From assembly GCA_040403315.1 (NCBI GenBank), contig JBBAKX010000004.1:186001-250000 (forward strand): a DNA stretch of 64,000 bases. The letters run 5' to 3'. A program made the position numbers and the translations under genes. The stretch's first letter is position 1. Every line of letters begins with the position of its first letter. The stretch is from CAMCXT01 sp040403315. Its GTDB lineage: Bacteria > Bacteroidota > Bacteroidia > M30B66. Below, in pieces: positions 45,252 through 53,789 of the stretch. The notes beneath the pieces are model-generated. The model worked only from the letters and a program-made list of their open reading frames with translations. It ran no database searches and was not told where the DNA came from.

Positions 45252-45989
45252 TTATCGGTTCGATTTGATAATTTTCTGGCTAAAGACTTGGCCATCTTCG
45301 AACCGAAGAACTACCAAATAAATACCCGGTGAAAGCCAAGAAATATTGCCCATGTTGGGTGCATTTGAATCCGAACTTTTCAGCAATCGACCGCTGAGAT
45401 CTAAGACATGTAACTGCTTGGGCATTTTGGAGTTGGGCGCAGAACGGATAACAAGTTCATTTCCTGTAGGATTGTCGATTCGAAATTTACCAGGAGATAC
45501 ATTTTCTAATTGAAGCGAACCATTGGGATTGAGCACATAGACTTCTGCTAAAAATGGGCTTTGTGGATCGAGCGTTTCTCCTACCATTGATGGCCAAATC
45601 ACGACAGTATTGCCGCCTTCAAGAAAAAAATCTGGAGTTACAGGTATTTGAACCTGAAATGTGCGCACCTGTTGAGGGGCGAAAAATTGTAATGTGTTGT
45701 GAAAGCCACCCAAGGCAACTTTTAATGAATCGTTGGTTTCATTTAAGAACCAAAACTGAAGATTGCCTTGATCGCTAGAATCATTGTCGTTCCAAACTGT
45801 AGCATTAAACGTGAACGAAGTACCGTAATATAAGGTGTCTGGCGTAGAAACCGATTGAATGATTAATCCTTGAGCGATTCCTTCTTTGGGCGCCAAGAGC
45901 ATAAAAACGAACACAGTGGCTGCTATGCAAAGTTTTCTCACTTTGGAAGTAGCATTTAGTATTCTGAAGATTTTATACTCGAAGACCAT
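45252..45989 (-). CDS. Small secreted protein with T9SS type A sorting domain
   Basis: 245 residues from the ATG at 45989. The longer frame to 46100 would overlap the divergent gene at 46083, and the signal-type helix (LCIAATVFVFMLLAPKEGIAQ) fits the shorter start. The mature part has a beta-sandwich-like segment (SVSTPDTLYYGTSFTFNATV, related to CARDB or Ig-like domains). It ends with a type A sorting sequence (FRIDNPTGNELVIR, LHVLDLSGRLL, WLSPGIYLVVLRF). It is a probable T9SS cargo of unknown role. A TACTTTTG box at 46009-46016 on the same strand may be its promoter. Confidence 0.8.
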   Translation of the reverse strand: MVFEYKIFRILNATSKVRKLCIAATVFVFMLLAPKEGIAQGLIIQSVSTPDTLYYGTSFTFNATVWNDNDSSDQGNLQFWFLNETNDSLKVALGGFHNTLQFFAPQQVRTFQVQIPVTPDFFLEGGNTVVIWPSMVGETLDPQSPFLAEVYVLNPNGSLQLENVSPGKFRIDNPTGNELVIRSAPNSKMPKQLHVLDLSGRLLKSSDSNAPNMGNISWLSPGIYLVVLRFEDGQVFSQKIIKSNR

Positions 45990-46082
45990 GTTCGAAAAAC
46001 TTGATAAACAAAAGTATTCATAAAACTTTGGTAGCATAATCAATTGTTGTATATTTCTTACTTGTTCAACTAGTATTTTTAG

Positions 46083-47540
46083 ATGGATATTCTTATTCAA
46101 ATCGTTGCAGTTCTAAATAAAGAAGAAATTAGATTTTACAAACTGTTTGCACTTCGCCAACAAGGTAATTCTGAAAGAAAGGATCTTTTCCTCTTAGATG
46201 CACTCCGCAAGAATTCTGATGCTTCAGACGAAAAAATATTCCGAAAACTATATCCCGATGGGGATAAAAATGCTTATTACAGACTGAGAAATAGGCTGCT
46301 CGAAGACATCAACCGCTCACTGATGCTGCAGCATTATGAAGACGAAGAGCTGCTATTAATCTTTCATCAGTTAACAGTTGTTAGGATTTATACAGCTAAA
46401 AATCAATACCAGTTGGCTTTCCATTTTTTAAGGAAAGCGGAGCAAAAAGCGCTGAAAACCGAAAACCACGAAATTCTCGACATCATTTACGGAGAATTCA
46501 TCCGTCTTTCGAACGAACTCATGGTGATTAATCCTGAAACCTATGTTGCGTTGCGTCGAAAAAACTCCGAAACGCTTAACAGACTTCGTCAGATGGATGA
46601 TCTGCTGGCTGTAGTATCATACAGGTTAAAAATCACTCAAAATTTTGGCGAAAAGCAAAATTCCTTGATGGGTATTTTGGAAGAAACAACAAACAGTTTC
46701 ATGCAAGATGCTGGATTGGCAAAATCTCCTCGGTTTCGATTTAAGCTGTACAGTTTGGTGAGTCAGATGTTGCTTCAGAAACAAGATTATGTCAGCTTAG
46801 AAGCATACCTTAAAAAGACAATTGCAGAATTCACCTCCGAACATCTTTTCAATAAAACCAACCACGAAATTAAACTACAAATGCTCACCTACTTGGTGAA
46901 CAGTCTATTTAAAACTGGGAAAATTGAAGAATCGCTGCAGTTTTCAGGTTCTCTTCATGATGCCATGCTGGAATTTAATAGTTTGCATTTTGAACGTTTT
47001 GAAATCTTCTATTACAATGCGCTGGTAAACAACTATTCTACATTCGATATTCCGCGCGCTATAAGTATTCTTCAAGATTTGCTTAAAAACAAGAATCTTC
47101 GAAAAGTACCATTCTACGAGCTTTTCGTGTACCTCAACTTGGCAACAAGTTACTTCGATCTACACCAATACAATCAAGCCATTCGACATTTGAGCAAGGC
47201 TTATCTGATCGATTCTTACAAAAAAGCGGATGCCTCATTGAAGTTTAAAATTGCCTTCGCTGAGCTCATTATTCGTTACGAAAATGGTGATCTCGATTTC
47301 TGGAATTACCGAAAAGATCAGATCGTTCGTGAAAACCAAGCAGAACTTGAAGATGATAAGCTTCTCAAAGAAAAGGAACTTCTCAAAATCCTAATAAGAG
47401 CTGCGGCTGAACCAGACGGAATTAAATCAAGAAAACTCCGCCCTTCGATTGAGACTTACCTCAAAGTATGGGAAAATTCTGAACAGGAAAGTGAAGTAAT
47501 TCGTTATCTCAATTGGCTACGCGATAAAATCAAATCATGA
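46083..47540 (+). CDS. Helical-repeat (TPR-like) protein, unknown function
   Basis: 485 residues, soluble, almost entirely alpha-helical, with no signal peptide. Degenerate TPR-like helix pairs are visible (NQYQLAFHFLRKAEQKALK, FVYLNLATSYFDLHQYNQAI, RHLSKAYLI). The N-terminus (LNKEEIRFYKLFALRQ) resembles a conserved Bacteroidota family, but I cannot name it. Its stop overlaps the cysteine desulfurase start as ATGA, so the two are translationally coupled. The sequence gives no direct clue to function; a scaffold or regulatory role near Fe-S biogenesis is only suggested by the coupling. Confidence 0.72.
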   Translation: MDILIQIVAVLNKEEIRFYKLFALRQQGNSERKDLFLLDALRKNSDASDEKIFRKLYPDGDKNAYYRLRNRLLEDINRSLMLQHYEDEELLLIFHQLTVVRIYTAKNQYQLAFHFLRKAEQKALKTENHEILDIIYGEFIRLSNELMVINPETYVALRRKNSETLNRLRQMDDLLAVVSYRLKITQNFGEKQNSLMGILEETTNSFMQDAGLAKSPRFRFKLYSLVSQMLLQKQDYVSLEAYLKKTIAEFTSEHLFNKTNHEIKLQMLTYLVNSLFKTGKIEESLQFSGSLHDAMLEFNSLHFERFEIFYYNALVNNYSTFDIPRAISILQDLLKNKNLRKVPFYELFVYLNLATSYFDLHQYNQAIRHLSKAYLIDSYKKADASLKFKIAFAELIIRYENGDLDFWNYRKDQIVRENQAELEDDKLLKEKELLKILIRAAAEPDGIKSRKLRPSIETYLKVWENSEQESEVIRYLNWLRDKIKS

Positions 47541-48679
47541 TGAGATCGATTTACCTCGACAACAATGCTACTACGCCTGTTCATCCAGAGGTTCTAGAGA
47601 AAATGTTGCCCTATTTTAGCGAGAAATTTGGAAATGCGTCTAGCAAGTTGCACAAATTTGGTTGGCAGGCAGCGGAGGCTGTAGAATTGGCTAGAGAACA
47701 AACTGCAAAGCTTATTGAGGCTGAGCCAAATGAAATTGTTTTCACCAGTGGAGCTACAGAATCAATCAATTTAGCCATTCAGGGTGTTGCCCAATCCTAT
47801 CAAGCAAAAGGCAAACATATCATAGCAGTTTCAACTGAACACAAAGCTGTTTTAGACACTTTGGAATTCTTAAGTTCAATGGGTTTCGAAATTGAACTTA
47901 TTGCAGTTAACCGAGAAGGATTGCCTGATCTGAATCAATTGCAAAATGCTATCCGCCACGATACCATTCTTGTATGCGCAATGCTTGCAAACAATGAAAC
48001 TGGGGTTATTTCACCCCTTGCTCAGATTGCCGACATCGTGCACGAAAAAAACAGCTTTCTGCTTTGCGATGCCACTCAAGCATGCGGAAAAATTGATATT
48101 GATGTAAATGCGCTCGGGGTTGATTTATTGGCTTTGTCGGCTCACAAATTTTATGGTCCGAAAGGCGTTGGTGCACTTTATATTCGCAGGAAGAATCCAA
48201 GAGTTCAACTGCTCCCAATTTTGCACGGAGGCCAACATGAGTCTGGAATACGATCAGGAACACTCAATGTTGCTGGAATCGTTGGTTTAGGCGCTGCTGC
48301 AATAAATTTTACAAATGCACCAAAAAGATTCGCTGAACACTGCTTGCCATTGCGAGAGAAAATGGAAAAAAGCCTATCAGAAGCGGGTTGCATTGTTTCA
48401 GCACAAACTTCCAAAAGGCTTTCAAATACCATTCATATTGTTTTGCCCGGGATAAAAGCAGAACGCTTAATTTCTAAACTACCTGAATTGGCTTTTTCAA
48501 CAGGATCGGCTTGCAGCTCTGCATTGGCAGAACCATCACATGTGCTATTAGCTATGGGCTTCTCGTTGCCTGAATGCTATGCTTCCATTCGCCTTAGTAT
48601 CGGCATCTTCAATACTATCGAAGAGATCGATCAGGCTTCAAATTCGATCGTTTCAGCTTGGAAAAAATTGATGGTTTAG
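47537..48679 (+). CDS. Cysteine desulfurase (NifS/IscS family)
   Basis: 380 residues. PLP-dependent release of sulfur from cysteine for Fe-S clusters and tRNA thiolation. Start MMRSIYLDNNATTPVHPEVL is typical; the PLP Lys is Lys204 in LSAHKFYGPKG; the catalytic Cys is Cys326 in FSTGSACSSALAEPSHVL. The short loop around the Cys and overall length fit group I (IscS/NifS) enzymes. No IscU or SufBCD is adjacent. It overlaps the helical-repeat gene by 4 nt, and its stop lies 1 nt from the end of the convergent gene. Confidence 0.93.
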   Translation: MMRSIYLDNNATTPVHPEVLEKMLPYFSEKFGNASSKLHKFGWQAAEAVELAREQTAKLIEAEPNEIVFTSGATESINLAIQGVAQSYQAKGKHIIAVSTEHKAVLDTLEFLSSMGFEIELIAVNREGLPDLNQLQNAIRHDTILVCAMLANNETGVISPLAQIADIVHEKNSFLLCDATQACGKIDIDVNALGVDLLALSAHKFYGPKGVGALYIRRKNPRVQLLPILHGGQHESGIRSGTLNVAGIVGLGAAAINFTNAPKRFAEHCLPLREKMEKSLSEAGCIVSAQTSKRLSNTIHIVLPGIKAERLISKLPELAFSTGSACSSALAEPSHVLLAMGFSLPECYASIRLSIGIFNTIEEIDQASNSIVSAWKKLMV

Positions 48680-48680
48680 A

Positions 48681-49064
48681 CTACATCACTTTCATCAAGA
48701 ACTCCAAGAATTCCTTACGCAAATCATAAAACAACACCTGAAATTGCGCAACTCGGTCGCTCAGATCAACTGGAGTTTCGTGGCGGCGATGGTCTGATGC
48801 CACTGGATTTTCAATGATTTCTGCGGTAATTCTATCTTCAAGGAGCACGATTTCGCCATTCATATCCAACAGATGATTTTTTTGGATAATTACTTGGTTC
48901 TGAAAATGCTCCACGTTTGCTAAAACTTCAATTGCGGAATTTTTTGCAACCACTTCAGCGATACGTCTTTCCATAATCATCAATTCATCTTGATAAAATG
49001 AAATGAGATTTAACCATTTACGATTTGTGCTATGGATATCTGTAATTAATGAGGTCTTTATCAT
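48681..49064 (-). CDS. Small coiled-coil protein of unknown function
   Basis: 127 residues without signal peptide. It is predicted to be mostly helical with heptad-like Leu/Ile spacing (KNSAIEVLANVEHFQNQVII, KNHLLDMNGEIVLLEDRI). The middle contains the His-rich HRRHETPVDL. No family was recognised. It is convergent with, and almost touches, the cysteine desulfurase gene. The reading frame is long for chance on this strand, and codon use looks like its neighbours, so it is likely real. Confidence 0.6.
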   Translation of the reverse strand: MIKTSLITDIHSTNRKWLNLISFYQDELMIMERRIAEVVAKNSAIEVLANVEHFQNQVIIQKNHLLDMNGEIVLLEDRITAEIIENPVASDHRRHETPVDLSDRVAQFQVLFYDLRKEFLEFLMKVM

Positions 49065-49155
49065 AATTCGGGTTCTAAGGATTCATGACAAATGTCGACC
49101 AGAACAAAACCAAAAAAAATGACAACAGTCAGGGATTACTATGACTTTTAACAGG

Positions 49156-49785
49156 TCAGAACGAATTAAAGATCAAGTAAAGTCCGAAGAGCATAATGAT
49201 AAATCCCGAAACGCGATTCACAACCAGTAATCCCGCAGGATTGAGGAAACGTTTTAACTTGAGCGCCAAGTAGATTTTTGAAATATCGATGCTGAAATAG
49301 GTAACAAGTGTAGCCAAAAAGAAAACCGCAACAGGAAGCCTTTGTCCATGAAATGTGGCGAAAGCTACTGTGGCTGCACCAAACCAAATAAATAAGACCG
49401 AAGGATTGAGTAAGTTGATGAAGAACCCTTTTAAGATCAAACCTGTTGGATTCAATTTGCTAACTGCTTGCAATTCGGAGTCGACTGGTTGGGTATTTTC
49501 CTTGGGTGGATTCACAAATGGAAGCAACCCGAAAACAATCAACACGATGCCACCAATGAGTGCAATCCAATCACGGTAAGATTCATTTTCTAAAATGATA
49601 AAAGCTCCAAAAAATGCAACGATAATGTACAGAAGATCACTCAACAACACTCCAAGGTCGAAAAATAATGCGTGCCGAATCCCTTTGCGAATACTGGTTT
49701 GGATTAACAGAAAGAAAACTGGGCCGAACGACATGCTCAACCAAATTCCTGTCAAAAATCCCTTCCAGATCGCGCCTACCATCAT
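49156..49785 (-). CDS. LysE/RhtB-family amino acid exporter
   Basis: 209 residues with about six membrane helices. The N-terminal signature GFLTGIWLSMSFGPVFFLLI and the GIRHALFFDLGVLLSDLLYI segment are the LysE/RhtB pattern (G-x-x-x-G-P then basic GxRxxLxxxxG). It exports amino acids or derivatives from the cytoplasm. The start overlaps the stop of the GH3-family gene by 4 nt, so the pair is one operon and may act on related compounds. Confidence 0.87.
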   Translation of the reverse strand: MMVGAIWKGFLTGIWLSMSFGPVFFLLIQTSIRKGIRHALFFDLGVLLSDLLYIIVAFFGAFIILENESYRDWIALIGGIVLIVFGLLPFVNPPKENTQPVDSELQAVSKLNPTGLILKGFFINLLNPSVLFIWFGAATVAFATFHGQRLPVAVFFLATLVTYFSIDISKIYLALKLKRFLNPAGLLVVNRVSGFIIMLFGLYLIFNSF

Positions 49786-51317
49786 GCATTCACCGACTTA
49801 ATAAATTCCTGCCAGTCGGCAAGTTGGTCTTTCTTCAACACCCGTGGAAATTTGTTCTGCCCACCTTCTTTGCCCAACTTCCGCATCCAATCATAAAACA
49901 AATCCACAGGTAAAACTTCCAACTTCATTTCCTTTAGAGCAGATCGTCGTTCAACGGTATAATCGTCGTTCAGATCTTTAATTGCCTCATCAAGTTTTAA
50001 CATGAAAGTCTCAGCATCAAGCGCTTGGTCGCATCCAACATACCATTGGTGACCAAACACAGTATCGTCGATGTATCCTGCAACACAAAACTCAGGAATG
50101 GCGACTCCAAATTGCTCTGCTGCTTTTAGAATGCCGTGATTCATGTTGTCAACGCTAAGATGTTCTCCACAAATACTGAGATAGTGTTTTGTGCGGCCTG
50201 TGATGATTATTTCGCAAGATTCAACATCTGTAAATCGTATGGTATCGCCAATCAAATAACGCCATGCACCAGCACAAGTGGAGATCAGCAACGCGTAATC
50301 GATATCTTTCTTCACCTCTTTTAATGTAAGTGCTTTCGCCAGAGGGTCGAGTGTGCCATCAGCGTTAAAATTGTCTTCATTAAATGGAATGAATTCGAAG
50401 AAAATTCCATTGTTCAGCACCAGTTCCATCGACGATTTTCCCTTGTCGCTTTGCAAAGCAATAAAGCCTTCGGACGCCAAATAAGTTTCGATATAATAGA
50501 TCGGTTTACTAAGCAATTTCTCGAATCCTCTTTTGTAGGGCTCGAAAAATACTCCGCCGTGAACATAAATTTGGAGATTAGGCCACAAATCGTGGATTGT
50601 TTCGAGGTTGTAATGCTTTATAATTCGCTCTAAAACAATCTGAATCCATGCCGGTACACCAACGATAATCCCAATATCCCAATCTTTTGCAGCCAGAACA
50701 ATTTCTTCAAGTTTCGATTCCCAGTCACGCTCACGTGCAATTTTTTTTCCTGGCTTGTAGTGTGCTTGAAACCAAAATGGGATTTGTGTGGCATTGATTC
50801 CACTTAAATCGCCTTCGTAATAACTGCTTCGTTTTTGTAAATCTGTAGATCCGCCGAGCATAAAAATGCCTTTCTCGAAAAGCTCTGGTGGAAGATCATA
50901 GTATGCCAATGAAAGAATCTGACGCACAGAAGTTCTGCGCATACTCCGAATCATAGCCTGCGTAACAGGGATCTTCTTGCTTGGTGCTCCCGATGTTCCC
51001 GAACTCAAAGCAAAGTATTGCACTTTTCCAGGCCAAGCAACATCTTCTTCACCTTCAAGCGCACGGTGCCACCACTCGTTGTGAATTGAATCATAATCGT
51101 AAATGGGCACGCGTTGCTGATACAAAGCAATCGGATCTTGAGCCTCGTGGATTTCTTCAAACCCAAAATGCTGACCTAAAGCAGTGCCTTGAGCTTTCTT
51201 GATTAATTTGAGGAATGTCTTTTCCTGTTTTTTAACAGGAGATTGACGTCTTCTAACAATGTTAAGCGTCTTTTGTAATGTGAGCGCCCGTTTAATTGCT
51301 TTCCCAATAAATGCCAT
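49782..51317 (-). CDS. GH3-family acyl-adenylate/amino acid conjugating enzyme
   Basis: 511 residues. The AMP-binding motif FALSSGTSGAPSKKIPVT is strong, and the fold matches the GH3 family of plants and bacteria (TVERRSALKEMKLEVLPV near the C-terminus). Plant GH3 enzymes adenylate a carboxylate such as an auxin or jasmonate and join it to an amino acid. The bacterial substrate is unknown. It is coupled to a LysE-type exporter by a 4-nt overlap. It lies 18 nt after the pseudouridine synthase gene and probably shares its transcript. Confidence 0.87.
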   Translation of the reverse strand: MAFIGKAIKRALTLQKTLNIVRRRQSPVKKQEKTFLKLIKKAQGTALGQHFGFEEIHEAQDPIALYQQRVPIYDYDSIHNEWWHRALEGEEDVAWPGKVQYFALSSGTSGAPSKKIPVTQAMIRSMRRTSVRQILSLAYYDLPPELFEKGIFMLGGSTDLQKRSSYYEGDLSGINATQIPFWFQAHYKPGKKIARERDWESKLEEIVLAAKDWDIGIIVGVPAWIQIVLERIIKHYNLETIHDLWPNLQIYVHGGVFFEPYKRGFEKLLSKPIYYIETYLASEGFIALQSDKGKSSMELVLNNGIFFEFIPFNEDNFNADGTLDPLAKALTLKEVKKDIDYALLISTCAGAWRYLIGDTIRFTDVESCEIIITGRTKHYLSICGEHLSVDNMNHGILKAAEQFGVAIPEFCVAGYIDDTVFGHQWYVGCDQALDAETFMLKLDEAIKDLNDDYTVERRSALKEMKLEVLPVDLFYDWMRKLGKEGGQNKFPRVLKKDQLADWQEFIKSVNA

Positions 51318-51335
51318 ATCAAAAACGCAGTCTTT

Positions 51336-53222
51336 TTAGCTCATCCGGAGCATGATCACTTCTTTTTCTGTGAGGAAACGATAATTGCCCCTTGGAAGAT
51401 TTTTCTTTGTTAATCCAGCAAAACCAGTTCTATCAAGCTTCACAATTTCGTAACCGAGATGTTCAAATATACGACGAACAATTCTGTTTTTACCAGAATG
51501 TAGTACTACACCAACTTCTTGCTTATTGTCTTGAGATGCCCAAGCAATTTCATCCACTTCGATAAAACCATCTTCCAACTCAAAACCTTCAGTAATCTTT
51601 TTCAAATCAACTGGTTGCAGATTCTTATCAAGAGTAACATGGTAAATTTTCCTCACTCCATGCGAAGGATGTGTGAGTCGTTTTGCCAGCTCACCGTCGT
51701 TGGTCATTAACAACAAACCAGTTGTAGATCTGTCTAATCGACCAACAGGGTACAATCTTTCTTTACAAGCACCCTTCACAAGTTCCATAACCGTTTTGCG
51801 GCCTTCCGGATCGTTAGAAGTAGTAATAAAATCTTTGGGTTTGTTCAACAACAAATATTGAGGCGATTCGCGAGAAAGCGTTTGTTCACCGTATTGAATC
51901 TTATCGATCGGACTTACTCTGAAACCGAGCTGGGTAATAATCTCACCGTTTACACGGATAACCCCACTTTCGATCAAGGAATCTGCTTCACGACGACTAC
52001 AAATACCTGCATTTGAGATGTAACGGTTCAAACGAATTTTCCCGTCTTTCTCTTCCAATTTCGAATGCTTCTTGGCTGGTCTTCTTACTGGTCCTTTGTA
52101 TTCTGTTTTCACAAAATCAGGACGATACCCCAGAGAACCTTCCGTTTTTTCTGGCTTTAGGCCACCTTTTTTCTCACTTATTTTCTCAAGATCCTTTTTG
52201 AAATCTTCTGGATCGAGCCATTCGCCTTGTTTACCGAAATCGTCATCTTTACGGTTGCGTCTCACTGGACCTGTGCGGTTGGAAAATCCACCTCTAGATG
52301 CAGGTTTTTCGAATCCATCCTTTTTATAAGGCTTCGAATCTTGCCCATCTCTCGATTTACCGCGAAATGGTTTATCACCGTATTCCTTTGGTTTGTCGAA
52401 TCGTGGTTTATCATCACGATTATAACTGCTTGTTGATCCAGTTTCAGTTCTTGGTCTTCTTCCTCGTGAAGGCTTTTCATCACCAAATCTGCCGCCTTCT
52501 TTCTTAAAATCTGGACGGTCGGATTTGAAATCTGATTTGCCTGCGTATCCTTCACCATCTTTTCTTGGACCACGGCGAAATGGCTTGTCGTCGGAAGATT
52601 TACTTGCATCACGATTGTATGCTGGGCGATCTGATTTGAAATCCGATTTACCTACATAACCTTCACCTTCTTTTCTTGGACCGCGGCGAAATGGCTTATC
52701 ATCTGACGATTTACTGCCTTCACGGTTGTATGCCGGACGATCAGATTTGAAATCTGATTTACCTGCATAACCTTCACCATCTTTTCTTGGACCACGACGA
52801 AAGGGTTTATCATCTGAGGACTTGCCGCCTTCGCGATTGTATGCCGGACGATCGGATTTGAAATCTAGTTTTCCGGCGTAGCCTTCACCGTCTTTTCTTG
52901 GCGCGCGGCGCGCTGGTTTTTCGTCGGAAGAGAATCGACCTCCTTCTTTTTTGTAAGCTGGTCGGTCGGATTTGAAATCTGGTTTTCCAGCGAAGCCTTC
53001 ACCATCTTTCCGTGGTGTGCGGCGTACTGGTTTTTCTGATCCACTGTCGTCTTTTCTGAAAGGCTTCCGATCAGAACCACCGTCTTCGCGTGGTGCACCA
53101 AAATTGAAATGCTTTGGCGATGCATCACCTGCTTTTGAGCCGGCAGATCTTCCGGTTTCTTTGTCTTCTTTGTTCGCGGACGATCTGGTTCTGCGCGGTT
53201 TTGCGCCTTCTTCTTCTGACAT
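51336..53222 (-). CDS. RsuA/RluB-family rRNA pseudouridine synthase with long basic repeat N-terminus
   Basis: 628 residues from the ATG at 53222; a TTG at 53243 lies inside the promoter box and is rejected. The catalytic half (C-terminal ~240 residues) has an S4 RNA-binding domain (LNRYISNAGICSRREADSLI) and the pseudouridine synthase core with the catalytic Asp in GRLDRSTTGLLLMT. It isomerises a uridine in rRNA; which site is not certain, though RluB-like is likely. The N-terminal ~390 residues are disordered, rich in Lys/Arg/Asp/Gly/Ser, and contain five 37-residue repeats. Such extensions occur in Bacteroidota RluB proteins and may aid RNA binding. Confidence 0.9.
   Translation of the reverse strand: MSEEEGAKPRRTRSSANKEDKETGRSAGSKAGDASPKHFNFGAPREDGGSDRKPFRKDDSGSEKPVRRTPRKDGEGFAGKPDFKSDRPAYKKEGGRFSSDEKPARRAPRKDGEGYAGKLDFKSDRPAYNREGGKSSDDKPFRRGPRKDGEGYAGKSDFKSDRPAYNREGSKSSDDKPFRRGPRKEGEGYVGKSDFKSDRPAYNRDASKSSDDKPFRRGPRKDGEGYAGKSDFKSDRPDFKKEGGRFGDEKPSRGRRPRTETGSTSSYNRDDKPRFDKPKEYGDKPFRGKSRDGQDSKPYKKDGFEKPASRGGFSNRTGPVRRNRKDDDFGKQGEWLDPEDFKKDLEKISEKKGGLKPEKTEGSLGYRPDFVKTEYKGPVRRPAKKHSKLEEKDGKIRLNRYISNAGICSRREADSLIESGVIRVNGEIITQLGFRVSPIDKIQYGEQTLSRESPQYLLLNKPKDFITTSNDPEGRKTVMELVKGACKERLYPVGRLDRSTTGLLLMTNDGELAKRLTHPSHGVRKIYHVTLDKNLQPVDLKKITEGFELEDGFIEVDEIAWASQDNKQEVGVVLHSGKNRIVRRIFEHLGYEIVKLDRTGFAGLTKKNLPRGNYRFLTEKEVIMLRMS
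52478..53036 (-). repeat. Five tandem 37-codon (111-bp) repeats in the pseudouridine synthase N-terminus
   Basis: Unit: DKPFRRGPRKDGEGYAGKSD followed by FKSDRPAYNREGSKSSD. Three middle copies are almost identical at protein level and very similar in DNA, so length variation between strains by slippage or recombination is plausible. Two more degenerate copies flank them. Confidence 0.85.
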
Positions 53223-53240
53223 ATACTTGAAATTAATTCG

Positions 53241-53267
53241 CAAAAGTACGCCTTTTGTTCAAACTTA
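53241..53267 (-). promoter_or_regulatory. Two tandem TAnnTTTG boxes upstream of the pseudouridine synthase
   Basis: On the minus strand TAAGTTTG (53260-53267) and TACTTTTG (53241-53248) both match TAnnTTTG exactly. The proximal box ends 18 nt before the ATG at 53222. Either may be the active element; no -33 TTTG at ideal spacing was found. Confidence 0.5.
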
Positions 53268-53281
53268 GCCTCATTTACCTG

Positions 53282-53644
53282 TTAGTCGAACGGACTGAAA
53301 GCATGCCTGATGTGCTGAATATGGTGAGATTGACCGCTAATTATCACTGAAATGATATCGAAGCGTGTTTCTCGATTCGAATTGCTGTTTTGGATGTAAG
53401 CCTCTGCTGCATTTACCAGCAAACGTTGTTTTCGAAGGCCAACACTTTCTTCTGGCTTGCCAAAAGCTAAACTGCTGCGGGTTTTCACCTCAACAATTAC
53501 CAGCAATTCCTTTTCGATCGCGATAATATCGATCTCCTCGAATCTATTTTTCCAGTTTCGCTCTACTACTTCAAGTCCAATTGAAATGAGATATTCTGCT
53601 GCGAGATCCTCTCCCTTTTTTCCGGTTTCGTTATGTTCTGCCAT
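53282..53644 (-). CDS. UPF0102 (YraN-like) putative endonuclease
   Basis: 120 residues. The conserved pattern is present: GKKGEDLAAEYLISIGLEVVERNW, then FEEIDIIAIEKELLVIVEVKTRSS. This is a restriction-endonuclease-like fold with the Asp...Glu-x-Lys triad. The precise role is unknown, with suggested involvement in recombination or repair. It lies 59 nt upstream of the pseudouridine synthase start with TAnnTTTG boxes between, so the two are separately transcribed or have an internal promoter. Confidence 0.9.
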   Translation of the reverse strand: MAEHNETGKKGEDLAAEYLISIGLEVVERNWKNRFEEIDIIAIEKELLVIVEVKTRSSLAFGKPEESVGLRKQRLLVNAAEAYIQNSNSNRETRFDIISVIISGQSHHIQHIRHAFSPFD

Positions 53645-53679
53645 ACTTTGAAATTAAATGACATTGATAACCGGACGAT

Positions 53680-53687
53680 CAAAAATA
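53680..53687 (-). promoter_or_regulatory. TATTTTTG -7-like box of the YraN-like gene
   Basis: Exact TAnnTTTG match on the minus strand, 35 nt before the ATG at 53644. A CAAA (TTTG on the minus strand) at 53702-53705 is only 14 nt further up. Weak support. Confidence 0.35.
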
Positions 53688-53789
53688 GGCTTTGGTTTTT
53701 ACAAATAACTCGCATGTTGAAAAATCGCAGAAATGCATCATTTTCCGACAACAATTCAACCCAATATATTTGTAAAGTGTGAGACAATA

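Noticed and set aside
45990..46100. Long N-terminal extension of the T9SS type A protein
   Set aside because: It would overlap the divergent gene at 46083 and has no signal peptide at its start.
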